From Croceibacterium_B sp963783195 (GTDB lineage Bacteria > Pseudomonadota > Alphaproteobacteria > Sphingomonadales > Sphingomonadaceae), in the NCBI GenBank assembly GCA_963783195.1, contig CAWAMV010000004.1:372001-436000 (forward strand): a stretch of 64,000 nt of DNA. The letters are read 5' to 3'. A program made the position numbers and the translations under genes. Positions 1 through 7,748 of the stretch are shown in pieces. Numbering within the stretch: position 1 is the first letter of the stretch; each line of letters opens with the position of its first letter. The notes beneath the pieces are model-generated. The model saw only the letters and a program-made list of their open reading frames with translations. It was not told where the DNA came from and did no database searches.

Positions 1-997
1 GCAGCCGCTCGACATTTTCGATCGGCGTTTCCTTGTCGATCCCGTGGCCCAGGTTGAACACGTGCGGGCGGCCTTCGAAACAGCCGAGGATGTAGCGCGC
101 ACGATCTTCGAGCGCCTGCCCTCCGGCGAGCAGGAGGAGCGGGTCGAGGTTGCCCTGCACCGGCAGGCCGGGCGGCAGCTCGCGCATCGCCCAGGCCGGG
201 TCGAGCGTCTCGTCGAGCCCGACCGCGTCGACCCCCGTCTCCCGGGCATAGGCCGCCAGCTTGGCGCCCGCTCCCTTGGGAAAGCCGATGATCGGGACAT
301 CGGGATGACGTTGGCGAACCGCGTCCGCGATCGCCGAATTCGGCCCGACCACCCAGCGCTCGAACTCGTCGGGCGCGAGCGTGCCGGCCCACGAATCGAA
401 CAGCTGCACCGCTTCCGCGCCGGCCTCGATCTGGCCGCACAGGTATTCGACCGTAACGTCGACGATGGCATCGACGATCGCCCGGAAAGCCGCCGGGTCG
501 CGATAGGCCATGGCGCGGGTCACGTGCTGGTCGCGGCTGCCCTCGCCCGCCACCATGTAGGTGGCGACGGTCCACGGGCTCCCGGCGAAACCGAGCAGGG
601 TCACGCCATCTTCGAGGCGTTCGCGCACCAGCCGCACCGTTTCGTAGATCGGGGCAAGGCGTTCGGGCACCGAACACAGCGTATCGAGCGCTTCATCGAC
701 GAGCGGAGGCGACAGCTTCGGGCCTTCGCCGGCAAGGAACTGCAGATCCTGGCCCATCGCATAGGGCACGATGAGGATGTCGGAAAACAGGATCGCCCCG
801 TCGAACCCGAACCGCTTGATCGGCTGCAAGGTGATCGCGGCGGCTGCTTCGCTGTCGTAGACCAGCTCGAGGAAACCGCCCTTTTCCGCCCTCAGCGCGC
901 GGTACTCGGGCAGGTAACGCCCCGCCTGGCGCATGAGCCAGACCGGGGGCCGATCGGCCGCCTTGCCGCGCAGGGTATCGAGGAGTGGGCCAGGCAT
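1..997 (-). CDS. hemE: Uroporphyrinogen decarboxylase, C-terminus cut by window edge
   Basis: Decarboxylates the four acetate side chains of uroporphyrinogen III to give coproporphyrinogen III in cytosolic heme synthesis. About 332 codons are visible. The N-terminus carries the family signature MRQAGRYLPEYR, followed by FSDIL, GFAGSPWT and the C-terminal NLGHGI segment. The start ATG (995-997 on the plus strand) gives MPGPLLDTLRG. The family is about 340-350 residues, so only a few C-terminal residues are missing. It points away from the ppsR block across a 322-bp gap, the arrangement that flanks the Caulobacter origin. Confidence 0.96.
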   Translation of the reverse strand, partial: MPGPLLDTLRGKAADRPPVWLMRQAGRYLPEYRALRAEKGGFLELVYDSEAAAAITLQPIKRFGFDGAILFSDILIVPYAMGQDLQFLAGEGPKLSPPLVDEALDTLCSVPERLAPIYETVRLVRERLEDGVTLLGFAGSPWTVATYMVAGEGSRDQHVTRAMAYRDPAAFRAIVDAIVDVTVEYLCGQIEAGAEAVQLFDSWAGTLAPDEFERWVVGPNSAIADAVRQRHPDVPIIGFPKGAGAKLAAYARETGVDAVGLDETLDPAWAMRELPPGLPVQGNLDPLLLLAGGQALEDRARYILGCFEGRPHVFNLGHGIDKETPIENVERL

Positions 998-1009
998 CTC
1001 GAGGGGTCC

Positions 1010-1022
1010 AATCAATTAAATA
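1010..1022 (+). promoter_or_regulatory. IHF-like site in AT-rich patch
   Basis: AATCAATTAAATA matches the IHF consensus WATCAANNNNTTR except for one base in the final triplet. It lies at the edge of the only strongly AT-rich stretch of the gap (1010-1035), a possible duplex-unwinding element. Confidence 0.35.
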
Positions 1023-1025
1023 ATA

Positions 1026-1226
1026 GATTCTTTAAGAGTGATTCAGTTGTTTGTTGGCCCTGTGGATTACGGGGATTGGCGCGCCCTGCCCGATTTTTTG
1101 CGCGCTGAACAGGGTCGGATTGGCCCTGCGACTCGTGCTCGATTCAGAGTCAACGAAACCTTTTGCCCGCTGTCAGGCCGCTGTGTGAATCCGCGCCCTT
1201 GCCACGGATAAGCCTGCTGCCGAATC
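1026..1226. promoter_or_regulatory. Cluster of seven GANTC (CcrM-type) methylation sites
   Basis: GANTC occurs at 1026-1030, 1040-1044, 1130-1134, 1141-1145, 1147-1151, 1187-1191 and 1222-1226. Random expectation for this motif is under one per 200 bp. CcrM methylates GANTC in alphaproteobacteria, and such sites are enriched near the Caulobacter origin. Confidence 0.7.
1061..1069 (-). promoter_or_regulatory. DnaA box
   Basis: The minus strand reads TAATCCACA, 8 of 9 matches to the consensus TTATCCACA. It lies 26 bp from the AT-rich patch. Confidence 0.6.
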
Positions 1227-1311
1227 GGCTGACAGTGGGGGTGGAATTCCATGCCGAACTTGTCCGACCTCCCCTCCCGTGGTTTATGCCCCCACTTCTT
1301 AACAGGCGTGC

Positions 1312-1320
1312 TTGTCCACA
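1312..1320 (+). promoter_or_regulatory. DnaA box overlapping the ppsR start codon
   Basis: TTGTCCACA matches 8 of 9 consensus positions. Its last A is the first base of the chosen ppsR ATG, so DnaA binding here could also affect ppsR expression (inference). Confidence 0.6.
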
Positions 1321-2162
1321 TGACCCGGCTCCACCTCCACCTCCTCTCGGACTCCACCGGCGAGACGCTGGAGATGATCGCCAAGGCGGCGCTCGCGCAG
1401 TTCGACGATGCGGAGGTCAATCGCCATTTCTGGCCGATGGTCCGCAGTCGCCAGCACCTCGACCGCATCGTGGCCGAACTCGCGCGCAATCCCGGGCTCG
1501 TACTCTATACCCTCGTAAACGCCGACATTCGCCAGCACCTGGAGGAACGGTGCCGTTCGCTGGGGCTGCCGCATGTCGCCGCGCTCGACACGGTCACGGC
1601 CGCACTGGAAGACCGCCTCGGGCAGGTAGCGCGCGGCAGGCCCGGCCGCCAGCACGCGATGGACGATGCCTATTTCGCGCGCGTCGACGCGATTCAGTTC
1701 ACGATCGCTCACGATGACGGGATCGGGTGGGAGAACTGGGAAGAGGCCGACATCCTGCTTGCCGGCGTGTCGCGCACCTCGAAGACTCCCACGAGCATCT
1801 ATCTGGCCAATCGCGGCTACAAGGTGGCCAACATTCCGCTGGTCGTCGAAAGCCCGCCGCCGCCCAATCTGTTCGCCTTGCGCCACCCGATGGTCGTGGG
1901 CCTCACGACGGCGCCGCGGCGGCTCATCGAGATTCGCAGGAATCGCCTGCTCTCGTTGAACGAGACGACCGAAACGTCGTATGTCGACGAGGAGCGGGTC
2001 GAGAAGGAAGTCGCCCTGGCGCGCCGCATGTTCGCCGACAACGGCTGGCCGGTCATCGACGTGACTCGCCGGTCAATCGAGGAGACTGCGGCCGCGGTCA
2101 TGCGCCTGATGGCCGAGCGCGAGGCCGCCGGCGAGGTCGACATTGGGATAAAGCCGATATGA
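1320..2162 (+). CDS. ppsR: PEP synthase / pyruvate phosphate dikinase regulatory protein (DUF299)
   Basis: Bifunctional enzyme of the kinase/pyrophosphorylase family. It inactivates PEP synthase or PPDK by ADP-dependent phosphorylation and reactivates it by Pi-dependent dephosphorylation; which of the two is the partner here is not visible. Length is 280 aa, as usual. The N-terminus LHLLSDSTGETLE and the P-loop-like GVSRTSKTPTSIYL (residue ~148) are family hallmarks. The ATG at 1320 was chosen because MTRLHLHLLSDSTGE matches the family start; the frame opens upstream at 1251 but that extension has no family features. It overlaps maf by 4 bases. Confidence 0.93.
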   Translation: MTRLHLHLLSDSTGETLEMIAKAALAQFDDAEVNRHFWPMVRSRQHLDRIVAELARNPGLVLYTLVNADIRQHLEERCRSLGLPHVAALDTVTAALEDRLGQVARGRPGRQHAMDDAYFARVDAIQFTIAHDDGIGWENWEEADILLAGVSRTSKTPTSIYLANRGYKVANIPLVVESPPPPNLFALRHPMVVGLTTAPRRLIEIRRNRLLSLNETTETSYVDEERVEKEVALARRMFADNGWPVIDVTRRSIEETAAAVMRLMAEREAAGEVDIGIKPI

Positions 2163-2737
2163 TTGTTCTAGCTTCCAAGAGTGCCTCGCGCCGCGCCATG
2201 CTGACGGCCGCCGCGGTCGAATTCGAAGTCGTGCCGGCGGCGATCGACGAACGGGCGCTGGAGGCGGAACTCGGCTCGGTCCCTCCGGGCAGCGTCGCCC
2301 TCGCGCTGGCAGAAGCGAAGGCGCTCTCGGTCGACGGCGGCAGGTCGCCTGTGCTGGGCAGCGATTCGGTCGTCTCCGTCGAGGGCCGCAGGTTCGACAA
2401 GCCGGCCAGCCGCGCCCAGGCAGTGGAGCACCTGCGCTTCTTCTCGGGCAGGACGATGGAGCTGCACTCCGCCGCCGCACTTGCCGTGGGCGGCCACCTT
2501 CGCTGGAGCCATGTCGCCGTCGCGCGGCTCAAGGTGCGCGACCTGTCGGAGGATTTCATCACCCGCTACCTCGCCGCCGAATGGCCCGAGGTGAGCCAGT
2601 GCGTCGGCGTGTTTCGCATCGAGGCGATGGGCGTCCAGCTGTTCGAGAGCATCGAGGGCGACATGTTCACGGTACTGGGCATGCCGCTTCTGCCCGTGCT
2701 CGGCGCCCTGCGCGAGCTCGAGGAACTGCCCGCGTGA
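2159..2737 (+). CDS. maf: Maf-family nucleoside triphosphate pyrophosphatase
   Basis: Predicted to hydrolyse non-canonical or modified nucleoside triphosphates to the monophosphate, a house-cleaning role; some Maf proteins affect septation. 192 aa. The N-terminal LASKSASRR is the Maf substrate loop, the general-base motif reads GSDSVV (usually GADTVV), and FDKP follows. The ATG at 2159 overlaps the ppsR stop (ATGA), and its own TGA overlaps the aroE start, so the genes are probably translationally coupled. Whether it is of the YhdE or YceF specificity class cannot be told. Confidence 0.92.
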   Translation: MIVLASKSASRRAMLTAAAVEFEVVPAAIDERALEAELGSVPPGSVALALAEAKALSVDGGRSPVLGSDSVVSVEGRRFDKPASRAQAVEHLRFFSGRTMELHSAAALAVGGHLRWSHVAVARLKVRDLSEDFITRYLAAEWPEVSQCVGVFRIEAMGVQLFESIEGDMFTVLGMPLLPVLGALRELEELPA

Positions 2738-3591
2738 TGCAGCCTTACGCCGAAGTCATCGGCGATCCGATTGCGCAATCGAAATCCCCGGCGATCCACA
2801 ATCGCTGGCTGCGCGAAGCCGGTATCGCCGCCGACTATCGGGCCCACCGGGTCACGCCCGCCGCGCTGGGTGACTACCTGGCCGCCCGCCGTGACGATGC
2901 CGCCTGGCGCGGGTGCAACGTCACCATGCCGCACAAGCAGGCCATCGTCCCGCTTCTCGCGCGCCTGGATCCGGTCGCCGCACGGATCGGCGCGGTCAAC
3001 ACGGTGGTGCGCGAGGGCGGGGAGCTTGTCGGCTACAACACCGATGCGGCCGGCTTCCTCGAACCGCTGCGCGGTGAGCTGGCGGATCCGCACCTCTTTC
3101 GCATGGCCCGCGTGCTCGGGACCGGTGGTGCTGCCCGGGCCATCGTGGCCGCACTGGCGGGGGAAGGCGTGGTCATCGTTCTGGCAGGGCGTGACCCGGA
3201 CAAGGCCCGCGTTCTGCTTGATGAACTCGATCCGGGCGGCGAACATCATGCCGTGGACCTTGCGCACTTCGCCGACCCGACCGATTTCGCATTCGACGAC
3301 CGCGAGGGTTGTTTCGATCTCGTCGTCAATGCCAGCCCGCTGGGCATGGCCGGTCAGCCGGGGCTTGCCTTCGACCTGAGCCATGTTCCACCGCGCTCGA
3401 TCGTCTACGACATCGTGACGCATCCGCTCGAGACCCCCTTGCTGAAGGCCGCCAGGGCTGCCGGTTTCCGCACCATCGATGGGCTCTCGATGCTGATCGG
3501 CCAGGCCGCGGTGGCGTTCGAGAAATTCTTCGGCCGGGCGCCGCCGCGCGAGGAAGGCGACCGCGCGCTGCGCGCCCTGATCGCCGGATGA
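2737..3591 (+). CDS. aroE: Shikimate dehydrogenase (NADP+)
   Basis: Reduces 3-dehydroshikimate to shikimate in aromatic amino acid synthesis. 284 aa, normal length. The substrate domain starts AEVIGDPIAQSKSPAIHN; the catalytic lysine is in NVTMPHKQ (residue ~68), with the partner Asp in NTDAAGF. The NADP-binding loop is GTGGAARA (~128), and the C-terminal DGLSMLIGQAA is typical. The ATG at 2737 shares a base with the maf TGA. A longer upstream frame is the overlap with maf and is ignored. Confidence 0.96.
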   Translation: MQPYAEVIGDPIAQSKSPAIHNRWLREAGIAADYRAHRVTPAALGDYLAARRDDAAWRGCNVTMPHKQAIVPLLARLDPVAARIGAVNTVVREGGELVGYNTDAAGFLEPLRGELADPHLFRMARVLGTGGAARAIVAALAGEGVVIVLAGRDPDKARVLLDELDPGGEHHAVDLAHFADPTDFAFDDREGCFDLVVNASPLGMAGQPGLAFDLSHVPPRSIVYDIVTHPLETPLLKAARAAGFRTIDGLSMLIGQAAVAFEKFFGRAPPREEGDRALRALIAG

Positions 3592-4181
3592 GCCGCCCCT
3601 ATGTGCTCGGCCTGACGGGCTCGATCGGCATGGGCAAGTCGACCGTAGCCGCCATGTTCGCCGAGCGCGGGATACCGGTGTTCGACGCCGACGCCGAGGT
3701 TCACCGGATGCAGGGGCCGGGCGGCAGCCTCGTCGGACCAATCGAGGCTGCCTTTCCCGGGACGACGGGCCCCACGGGTGTCGACCGGGCGGCGCTGGGC
3801 CAGGCGGTGTTCGGCAATCCGCGATCCCTCGCCCGGCTGGAAGCCATCGTCCATCCCGCAGTGCGCGCCTTGCGCGAGACATTCGTGCTTGAACACGCCG
3901 GGGCGCCGCTGGTGGTGTTCGACATTCCTCTCCTGTTCGAGAAGGGCGGCAGCGAGGAAGTCGATGGAATCGCCGTGGTTTCCGCTCCCGTCGAGGTCCA
4001 GCGGCGCCGGGTCCTCGCCCGTCCACGGATGACGCCCGAACGCTTTGCCGCGATTCTCGCGTTGCAGGTTCCCGATGCGGAGAAGCGCGCGCGCGCCAAT
4101 TTCGTGATCGACACCGGCGGGTCGTTCGAAGAGACCGAGCAGGCTGTTTCAGCGCTGATCGAGCGCTTGATTCACACCTGA
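3588..4181 (+). CDS. coaE: Dephospho-CoA kinase
   Basis: Last step of coenzyme A synthesis: phosphorylates the 3'-hydroxyl of dephospho-CoA with ATP. 197 aa. The N-terminal P-loop is GLTGSIGMGKST, followed by FDADAEVHR and the conserved HPAVR and DIPLLFE segments. The ATG overlaps the aroE stop by 4 bases. Same operon as maf-aroE; coaE-dnaQ adjacency is typical of alphaproteobacterial origin regions. Confidence 0.96.
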   Translation: MSRPYVLGLTGSIGMGKSTVAAMFAERGIPVFDADAEVHRMQGPGGSLVGPIEAAFPGTTGPTGVDRAALGQAVFGNPRSLARLEAIVHPAVRALRETFVLEHAGAPLVVFDIPLLFEKGGSEEVDGIAVVSAPVEVQRRRVLARPRMTPERFAAILALQVPDAEKRARANFVIDTGGSFEETEQAVSALIERLIHT

Positions 4182-4226
4182 AACGCACACTTGCCAGTTG
4201 CGGCAGACAGTCCGATAGATAGGCCG

Positions 4227-4910
4227 ATGCGGGAAATCGTTTTCGATACGGAAACCACCGGTCTCGATCCAAGAACTGGCGATCGGCTGGTCGAGATCGG
4301 TTGCATCGAAATGGTCAACCGGGTCGCCACCGGGCGCACCTTCCACGCCTATTTCAATCCCGAACGGCCCATGCCGCTCGAGGCCGAGCAGATCCATGGC
4401 CTGTCCGATGCATTCCTGGCCGACAAGCCGTGCTTTCACGAGGGCGCACTGGGCCTGCTCGAGTTTCTTGCCGATTCCCCGCTCGTCGCGCACAACGCGC
4501 AATTCGATTTCGGCTTTCTCAACCACGAACTGACGGTTTGCGGGCATCCGCAGGTCTCGCTCGAGCGGATGGTCGATACGCTGATCATTGCGCGGCGCCG
4601 CCACCCCGGCGCCAAGCACAGCCTCGACGCGCTCTGCACCCGATACGGAATTGATCGCAGTCACCGCGTAAAGCACGGCGCTTTGCTGGACGCCGAGTTG
4701 CTGGCGCAGGTCTATGTCGAGCTGACCGGCGGAAGGCAGATCGGGCTCGAACTGGCTTCCGAACGCAGCGAGACAGTCGTTGAAGTGGTGCACGTCACAG
4801 CGGTCCGGCGCGAGTTTCGCCCAGCGCGGCCCCATGCGGCGGACGCGGCCGAACTGGCGCGGCACAAAGCGTTCGTCGAAACGTTGGATTCACCGCTCTG
4901 GGCAACGTGA
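4227..4910 (+). CDS. dnaQ: DNA polymerase III epsilon subunit (3'-5' proofreading exonuclease)
   Basis: Proofreading exonuclease of the replicative polymerase. 227 aa. DEDDh motifs: ExoI DTETTGLDP near the N-terminus, ExoII HNAQFDFGFLN, ExoIII HGALLDAELL. The start MREIVFDTETTG at 4227 was chosen over an in-frame ATG at 4191 because family members begin just before the ExoI strand. The preceding gap after coaE is 45 bp, so it is probably co-transcribed. Confidence 0.95.
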   Translation: MREIVFDTETTGLDPRTGDRLVEIGCIEMVNRVATGRTFHAYFNPERPMPLEAEQIHGLSDAFLADKPCFHEGALGLLEFLADSPLVAHNAQFDFGFLNHELTVCGHPQVSLERMVDTLIIARRRHPGAKHSLDALCTRYGIDRSHRVKHGALLDAELLAQVYVELTGGRQIGLELASERSETVVEVVHVTAVRREFRPARPHAADAAELARHKAFVETLDSPLWAT

Positions 4911-4963
4911 CTTTCAGTCGGGTCGCATAGGCAGAGTGACAAAAGGTAGGAGACCCCCTGAAC

Positions 4964-5524
4964 ATGGATATTCGCGTGTCGGGCCATCAGATCGATACAG
5001 GTGCCGCGCTGCAGGAGCATGCCTCCGAGCGACTTGGCGGGATCGTCGACAAGTACTTCAATCGTGCGCTGTCCTCGCATGTGACCTTCGGCAAGGCTCC
5101 GGCGAACGCCTATGCCTGCGACATCGTGATGCACGTGAACCACGGCCTGATCCTGAAGGCGCACGGCCAGGCGCACGATGCTCACCAGTCGCTCGACCAG
5201 GCGGCCGACAAGATCGAGAAGCAGCTGCGCCGCTACAAGCGCCGGCTCAAGGACCGGCACGAGCAGGCCGGCCACGCTGCACGCGAGGAAGACGCCGCCT
5301 ATCGCATCTTTGCCGACGAGCCCGAGGCGGAGGAAGCGCCCGACGCATCGCCGGTGATTGCCGAGACGCGGGTGGACATTCCCGAGGTCAGCGTGTCCGA
5401 TGCGGTCATGTTGCTCGACCTGAGGCATACGCCGGCGTTGTTTTTCAAAAATGCTGGCACGGGACGGCACAATATGGTTTACCGCCGCTCCGATGGCTCG
5501 ATCGGCTGGGTCGAGCCCTCCTGA
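4964..5524 (+). CDS. hpf: Ribosome hibernation-promoting factor, long form
   Basis: Binds the 30S subunit and dimerises 70S ribosomes into inactive 100S particles in stationary phase. 186 aa with an N-terminal S30AE domain (~1-100; MDIRVSGHQIDTG start), a charged linker and a C-terminal dimerisation domain ending in YRRSDGSIGWVEP, hence the long form. A good Shine-Dalgarno AGGAG at 4948-4952 supports the start. The neighbouring ptsN is a common partner. Confidence 0.94.
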   Translation: MDIRVSGHQIDTGAALQEHASERLGGIVDKYFNRALSSHVTFGKAPANAYACDIVMHVNHGLILKAHGQAHDAHQSLDQAADKIEKQLRRYKRRLKDRHEQAGHAAREEDAAYRIFADEPEAEEAPDASPVIAETRVDIPEVSVSDAVMLLDLRHTPALFFKNAGTGRHNMVYRRSDGSIGWVEPS

Positions 5525-5612
5525 AGAGCCACGAAGGCCTTCCTGGATATCTTGGAAAAGGGAAGCCGGGACGCGCGCGCAAAGCGCCGACGGCTACGCC
5601 TCGGATAAAGCA

Positions 5613-6074
5613 ATGAACGTGCATTTCTATCTCGACCCGGCCGCTGTCGCCATCGTGGATGCGAAGTCGAAGGACGCCATTTTCGATGTCCTCGCGGCGC
5701 GTTTCGCCCAATCCTACGCGATCGACGAGACCAAGGTGCTCGAGGGTCTGCAGGAGCGCGAGACCCTGGGAAGTACCGGGTTCGGCCGTGGCGTCGCCAT
5801 CCCGCACGCGAGGACAGAAGGCCTGCGCCGTCCCGTCGCGGTTCTGCTCAAGCTGACCGAGCCGGTCGATTTCGCAGCGGCGGACGGTTTGCCGGTGGAT
5901 CTCGTGTTCGGTCTCGTGTCGCCGGAAAACAGCGGCGTCGGCCACCTGCACGCGCTGGCGGCGATCTCGCGCCTCGTGCGCGACGAGCGAATCCACGAAG
6001 CGTTGAGCGAGGCGCCCGATGCGGAGGCGCTGTACGGCCTCATCAGCAACGCCACGGATCGTGACGCTGCCTGA
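5613..6074 (+). CDS. ptsN: Nitrogen phosphotransferase EIIA-Ntr
   Basis: Regulatory EIIA of the PTS-Ntr phosphorelay, which links carbon, nitrogen and potassium status; not a sugar transporter. 153 aa. The phosphoacceptor His65 lies in GVAIPHAR. The ATG at 5613 gives MNVHFYLDPAAV, matching the family; upstream in-frame sequence reaches into the hpf end and has no family similarity. The end overlaps the next gene by 14 bases. Confidence 0.93.
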   Translation: MNVHFYLDPAAVAIVDAKSKDAIFDVLAARFAQSYAIDETKVLEGLQERETLGSTGFGRGVAIPHARTEGLRRPVAVLLKLTEPVDFAAADGLPVDLVFGLVSPENSGVGHLHALAAISRLVRDERIHEALSEAPDAEALYGLISNATDRDAA

Positions 6075-6531
6075 CGGCACCCCTTTCGGCGCCGACATCC
6101 ATTTTCGGGCGCTCGAGGCGCTTTATGCATCGGCGCCGATAAACGCGCTCTTCGCCTCCAAGCTGGCAATCGAGGCCGAAGGGCGCTCGCGGATCGAATT
6201 CGAGGTCGACGACCGGGTTCACCATGCCGCGGGAGCGGCGCACGGCACGATCTACTTCAAGATGCTCGACGATGCGGCGTTCTATGCCGCCAATTCGCTG
6301 GTGACCGATCGCTTTCTCCTGACCACTGCCTTCAACCTGCTCTTCACCGCCCCGATCACGCGCGGACCCGTGGTGGCCGAGGGTCGCTGGGTCAGCGGCC
6401 GGCGGCGCGTCTTCGTTGCCGAAGCTAGGCTGGTCGATGCGGACGGGGAGGAAGTCGGCCGGGGGACGGGCACCTTCATGCGCTCCAAGATCGCCCTGTC
6501 CGGGCTTCCCGGCTACCGCGCAGGCAGCTGA
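6061..6531 (+). CDS. PaaI-type thioesterase (hotdog fold)
   Basis: Predicted acyl-CoA thioesterase; substrate unknown. 156 aa from GTG 6061. HHAAGAAHGTIYFKMLDDAAFYAANSL follows the PaaI pattern of a loop with G and D/E before the hot-dog helix. No ATG fits, so the GTG overlapping the ptsN 3' end is the best start; an ATG at 6019 would add 14 residues deep inside ptsN. It is followed after 2 bases by the DUF1491 gene. Confidence 0.8.
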   Translation: MTLPDGTPFGADIHFRALEALYASAPINALFASKLAIEAEGRSRIEFEVDDRVHHAAGAAHGTIYFKMLDDAAFYAANSLVTDRFLLTTAFNLLFTAPITRGPVVAEGRWVSGRRRVFVAEARLVDADGEEVGRGTGTFMRSKIALSGLPGYRAGS

Positions 6532-6533
6532 GG

Positions 6534-6875
6534 ATGGAAGCGCGACTTCCGGCACACCTTGAAGTCAGCGGCCTGATTCGCGCAGTCGATGCTTCGGGCG
6601 GCTTCGCCACGGTTATCGCAAAGGGTGAACGCGATGCCGGGACATTGCTCGTAATATGTTGCGAAAATGGCACAAATTGCCGCCTTTACGAGCGGATGCC
6701 GCAACTCGATGGCTCTCGCTCCTGGACCCTCGCAAAGGTCGAAGAGACTGAGAATAAACACGAATTTACGGAATACTGGCAACGGCGAAGGAAGCACGAC
6801 AGCGACGTCTGGGTTCTGGAACTGGATATCTCAAATGCTGAACGCTTCATCGGTTTGTCGGGAACCAGTGATTGA
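6534..6875 (+). CDS. DUF1491 family protein
   Basis: 113 aa, recognised as DUF1491 from MEARLPAHLEVSGLIRAV, LAKGERDAGTLL-like and NGTNCRLYERMPQLDGSR segments; function unknown. Cytosolic, no signal or membrane segment. It starts 2 bp after the thioesterase stop, so it closes this operon. Its base composition is visibly more AT-rich than its neighbours. Confidence 0.87.
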   Translation: MEARLPAHLEVSGLIRAVDASGGFATVIAKGERDAGTLLVICCENGTNCRLYERMPQLDGSRSWTLAKVEETENKHEFTEYWQRRRKHDSDVWVLELDISNAERFIGLSGTSD

Positions 6876-7005
6876 CGCAGCGCAACATAGCGCTATCTGG
6901 CCGCAATCTTCCAACAGCGCAGGCAGCCACTCGGGCGCCGGATAGTCCGGCCGCTTTCGGCTAGCGCGCAGACGGGGGACGGCCGGCAGGAGACTTTTTC
7001 GCCGT

Positions 7006-7041
7006 GCCACGCTGATCAGGGTCTGATTGGACCAGCGTGGC
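7006..7041. repeat. Inverted repeat upstream of the SleB-type gene
   Basis: GCCACGCTG (7006-7014) and CAGCGTGGC (7033-7041) form a perfect 9-bp stem with an 18-nt loop in the 210-bp gap 6876-7085. There is no T-run on either strand, so it is more likely an operator or 5'-UTR element than a terminator. Nothing else is evident in this gap. Confidence 0.4.
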
Positions 7042-7085
7042 CGCAACCTGCGTCGGGGCGTCAACCGCCTTGAGTATAGGGATCG

Positions 7086-7727
7086 ATGAGCCGTAAAACT
7101 CACCGGGCCGCCGCCATCGCGGTAGCCACCATGTTTTTGTTCACGCTTGGCACCACCGACGGTTCGGGGGCCCAGGCGCAGGAAAACCAGCCGGTCGCCG
7201 TCGAGGCTGCCGCCGAGTTGCAAGACCCCGCTGCCCCGCGTTTCGTTGCCGAGCCGGTCGTGCAGCAGCTTCCCGCAGAGCCGGAAGCGGTCGCAACAAC
7301 AGATGTTCCCCTCACCTTGGGCGAGCTGGTGACCGACATGCCGGTCGACGTCGAGCTGTCGCGCGACATGCGTTGCCTGGCCGAGGCGGTTTATTTCGAA
7401 TCGCGTGGCGAACCGCTGTCCGGTCAGCTTGCGGTGGCCAAAGTCATCGTGAACCGCGCCGAATCCGACGCTTTCCCAAGTGACTATTGCGGCGTCGTAA
7501 CACAGCGCGGGCAATTCTCCTTCGTGAAACACGGCCACATTCCGACTCCCAAGGTGGGATCCAAGGCCTGGCGCAAGGCCGTCGCCGTGGCGCAGATCGC
7601 CCACCGCGAGCTGTTCGACAGCCCGGTGCGGGACGCGCTCTACTTCCACGCGACGTATGTCCGACCGAGCTGGTCACGCACCAAGATCGCCCGTGCGACG
7701 ATCGACCAGCATATCTTCTACCGCTGA
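7086..7727 (+). CDS. Cell wall hydrolase, SleB-like (Hydrolase_2)
   Basis: Secreted peptidoglycan hydrolase candidate, 213 aa. An N-terminal signal peptide (residues ~1-30, ending near AQA) is followed by a low-complexity Ala/Pro/Val/Glu linker (~35-85) and then the SleB catalytic domain: LAEAVYFESRGEP with the catalytic Glu, VAKVIVNR, and GQFSFV and LYFHATYVRPSW. A short AGGGA precedes the ATG. Likely acts in wall remodelling; a spore function is not implied. Confidence 0.88.
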   Translation: MSRKTHRAAAIAVATMFLFTLGTTDGSGAQAQENQPVAVEAAAELQDPAAPRFVAEPVVQQLPAEPEAVATTDVPLTLGELVTDMPVDVELSRDMRCLAEAVYFESRGEPLSGQLAVAKVIVNRAESDAFPSDYCGVVTQRGQFSFVKHGHIPTPKVGSKAWRKAVAVAQIAHRELFDSPVRDALYFHATYVRPSWSRTKIARATIDQHIFYR

Positions 7728-7748
7728 TTGACCCAGGGATCTGGAGGC

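Larger units (their letters stand above)
998..1319. other. Candidate chromosomal replication origin (hemE-ppsR intergenic region)
   Basis: No convincing gene lies here. The sequence shows an AT-rich patch at 1010-1035, two 8/9 DnaA-box matches (1061-1069 and 1312-1320), a partial TTATCC core on the minus strand at 1203-1211, an IHF-like match at 1010-1022, and seven GANTC sites between 1026 and 1226. In Caulobacter crescentus the origin lies between hemE and the RP001/ppsR homologue, and the gene order here matches (hemE, gap, ppsR, maf, aroE, coaE, dnaQ). Origin function is inferred. No full TTAA-N7-TTAA CtrA site was found. Confidence 0.7.

Noticed and set aside
44..1108. Long plus-strand open frame over hemE
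   Set aside because: Antisense to hemE, low-complexity Arg-rich translation and no family match; the minus strand carries clear HemE motifs.
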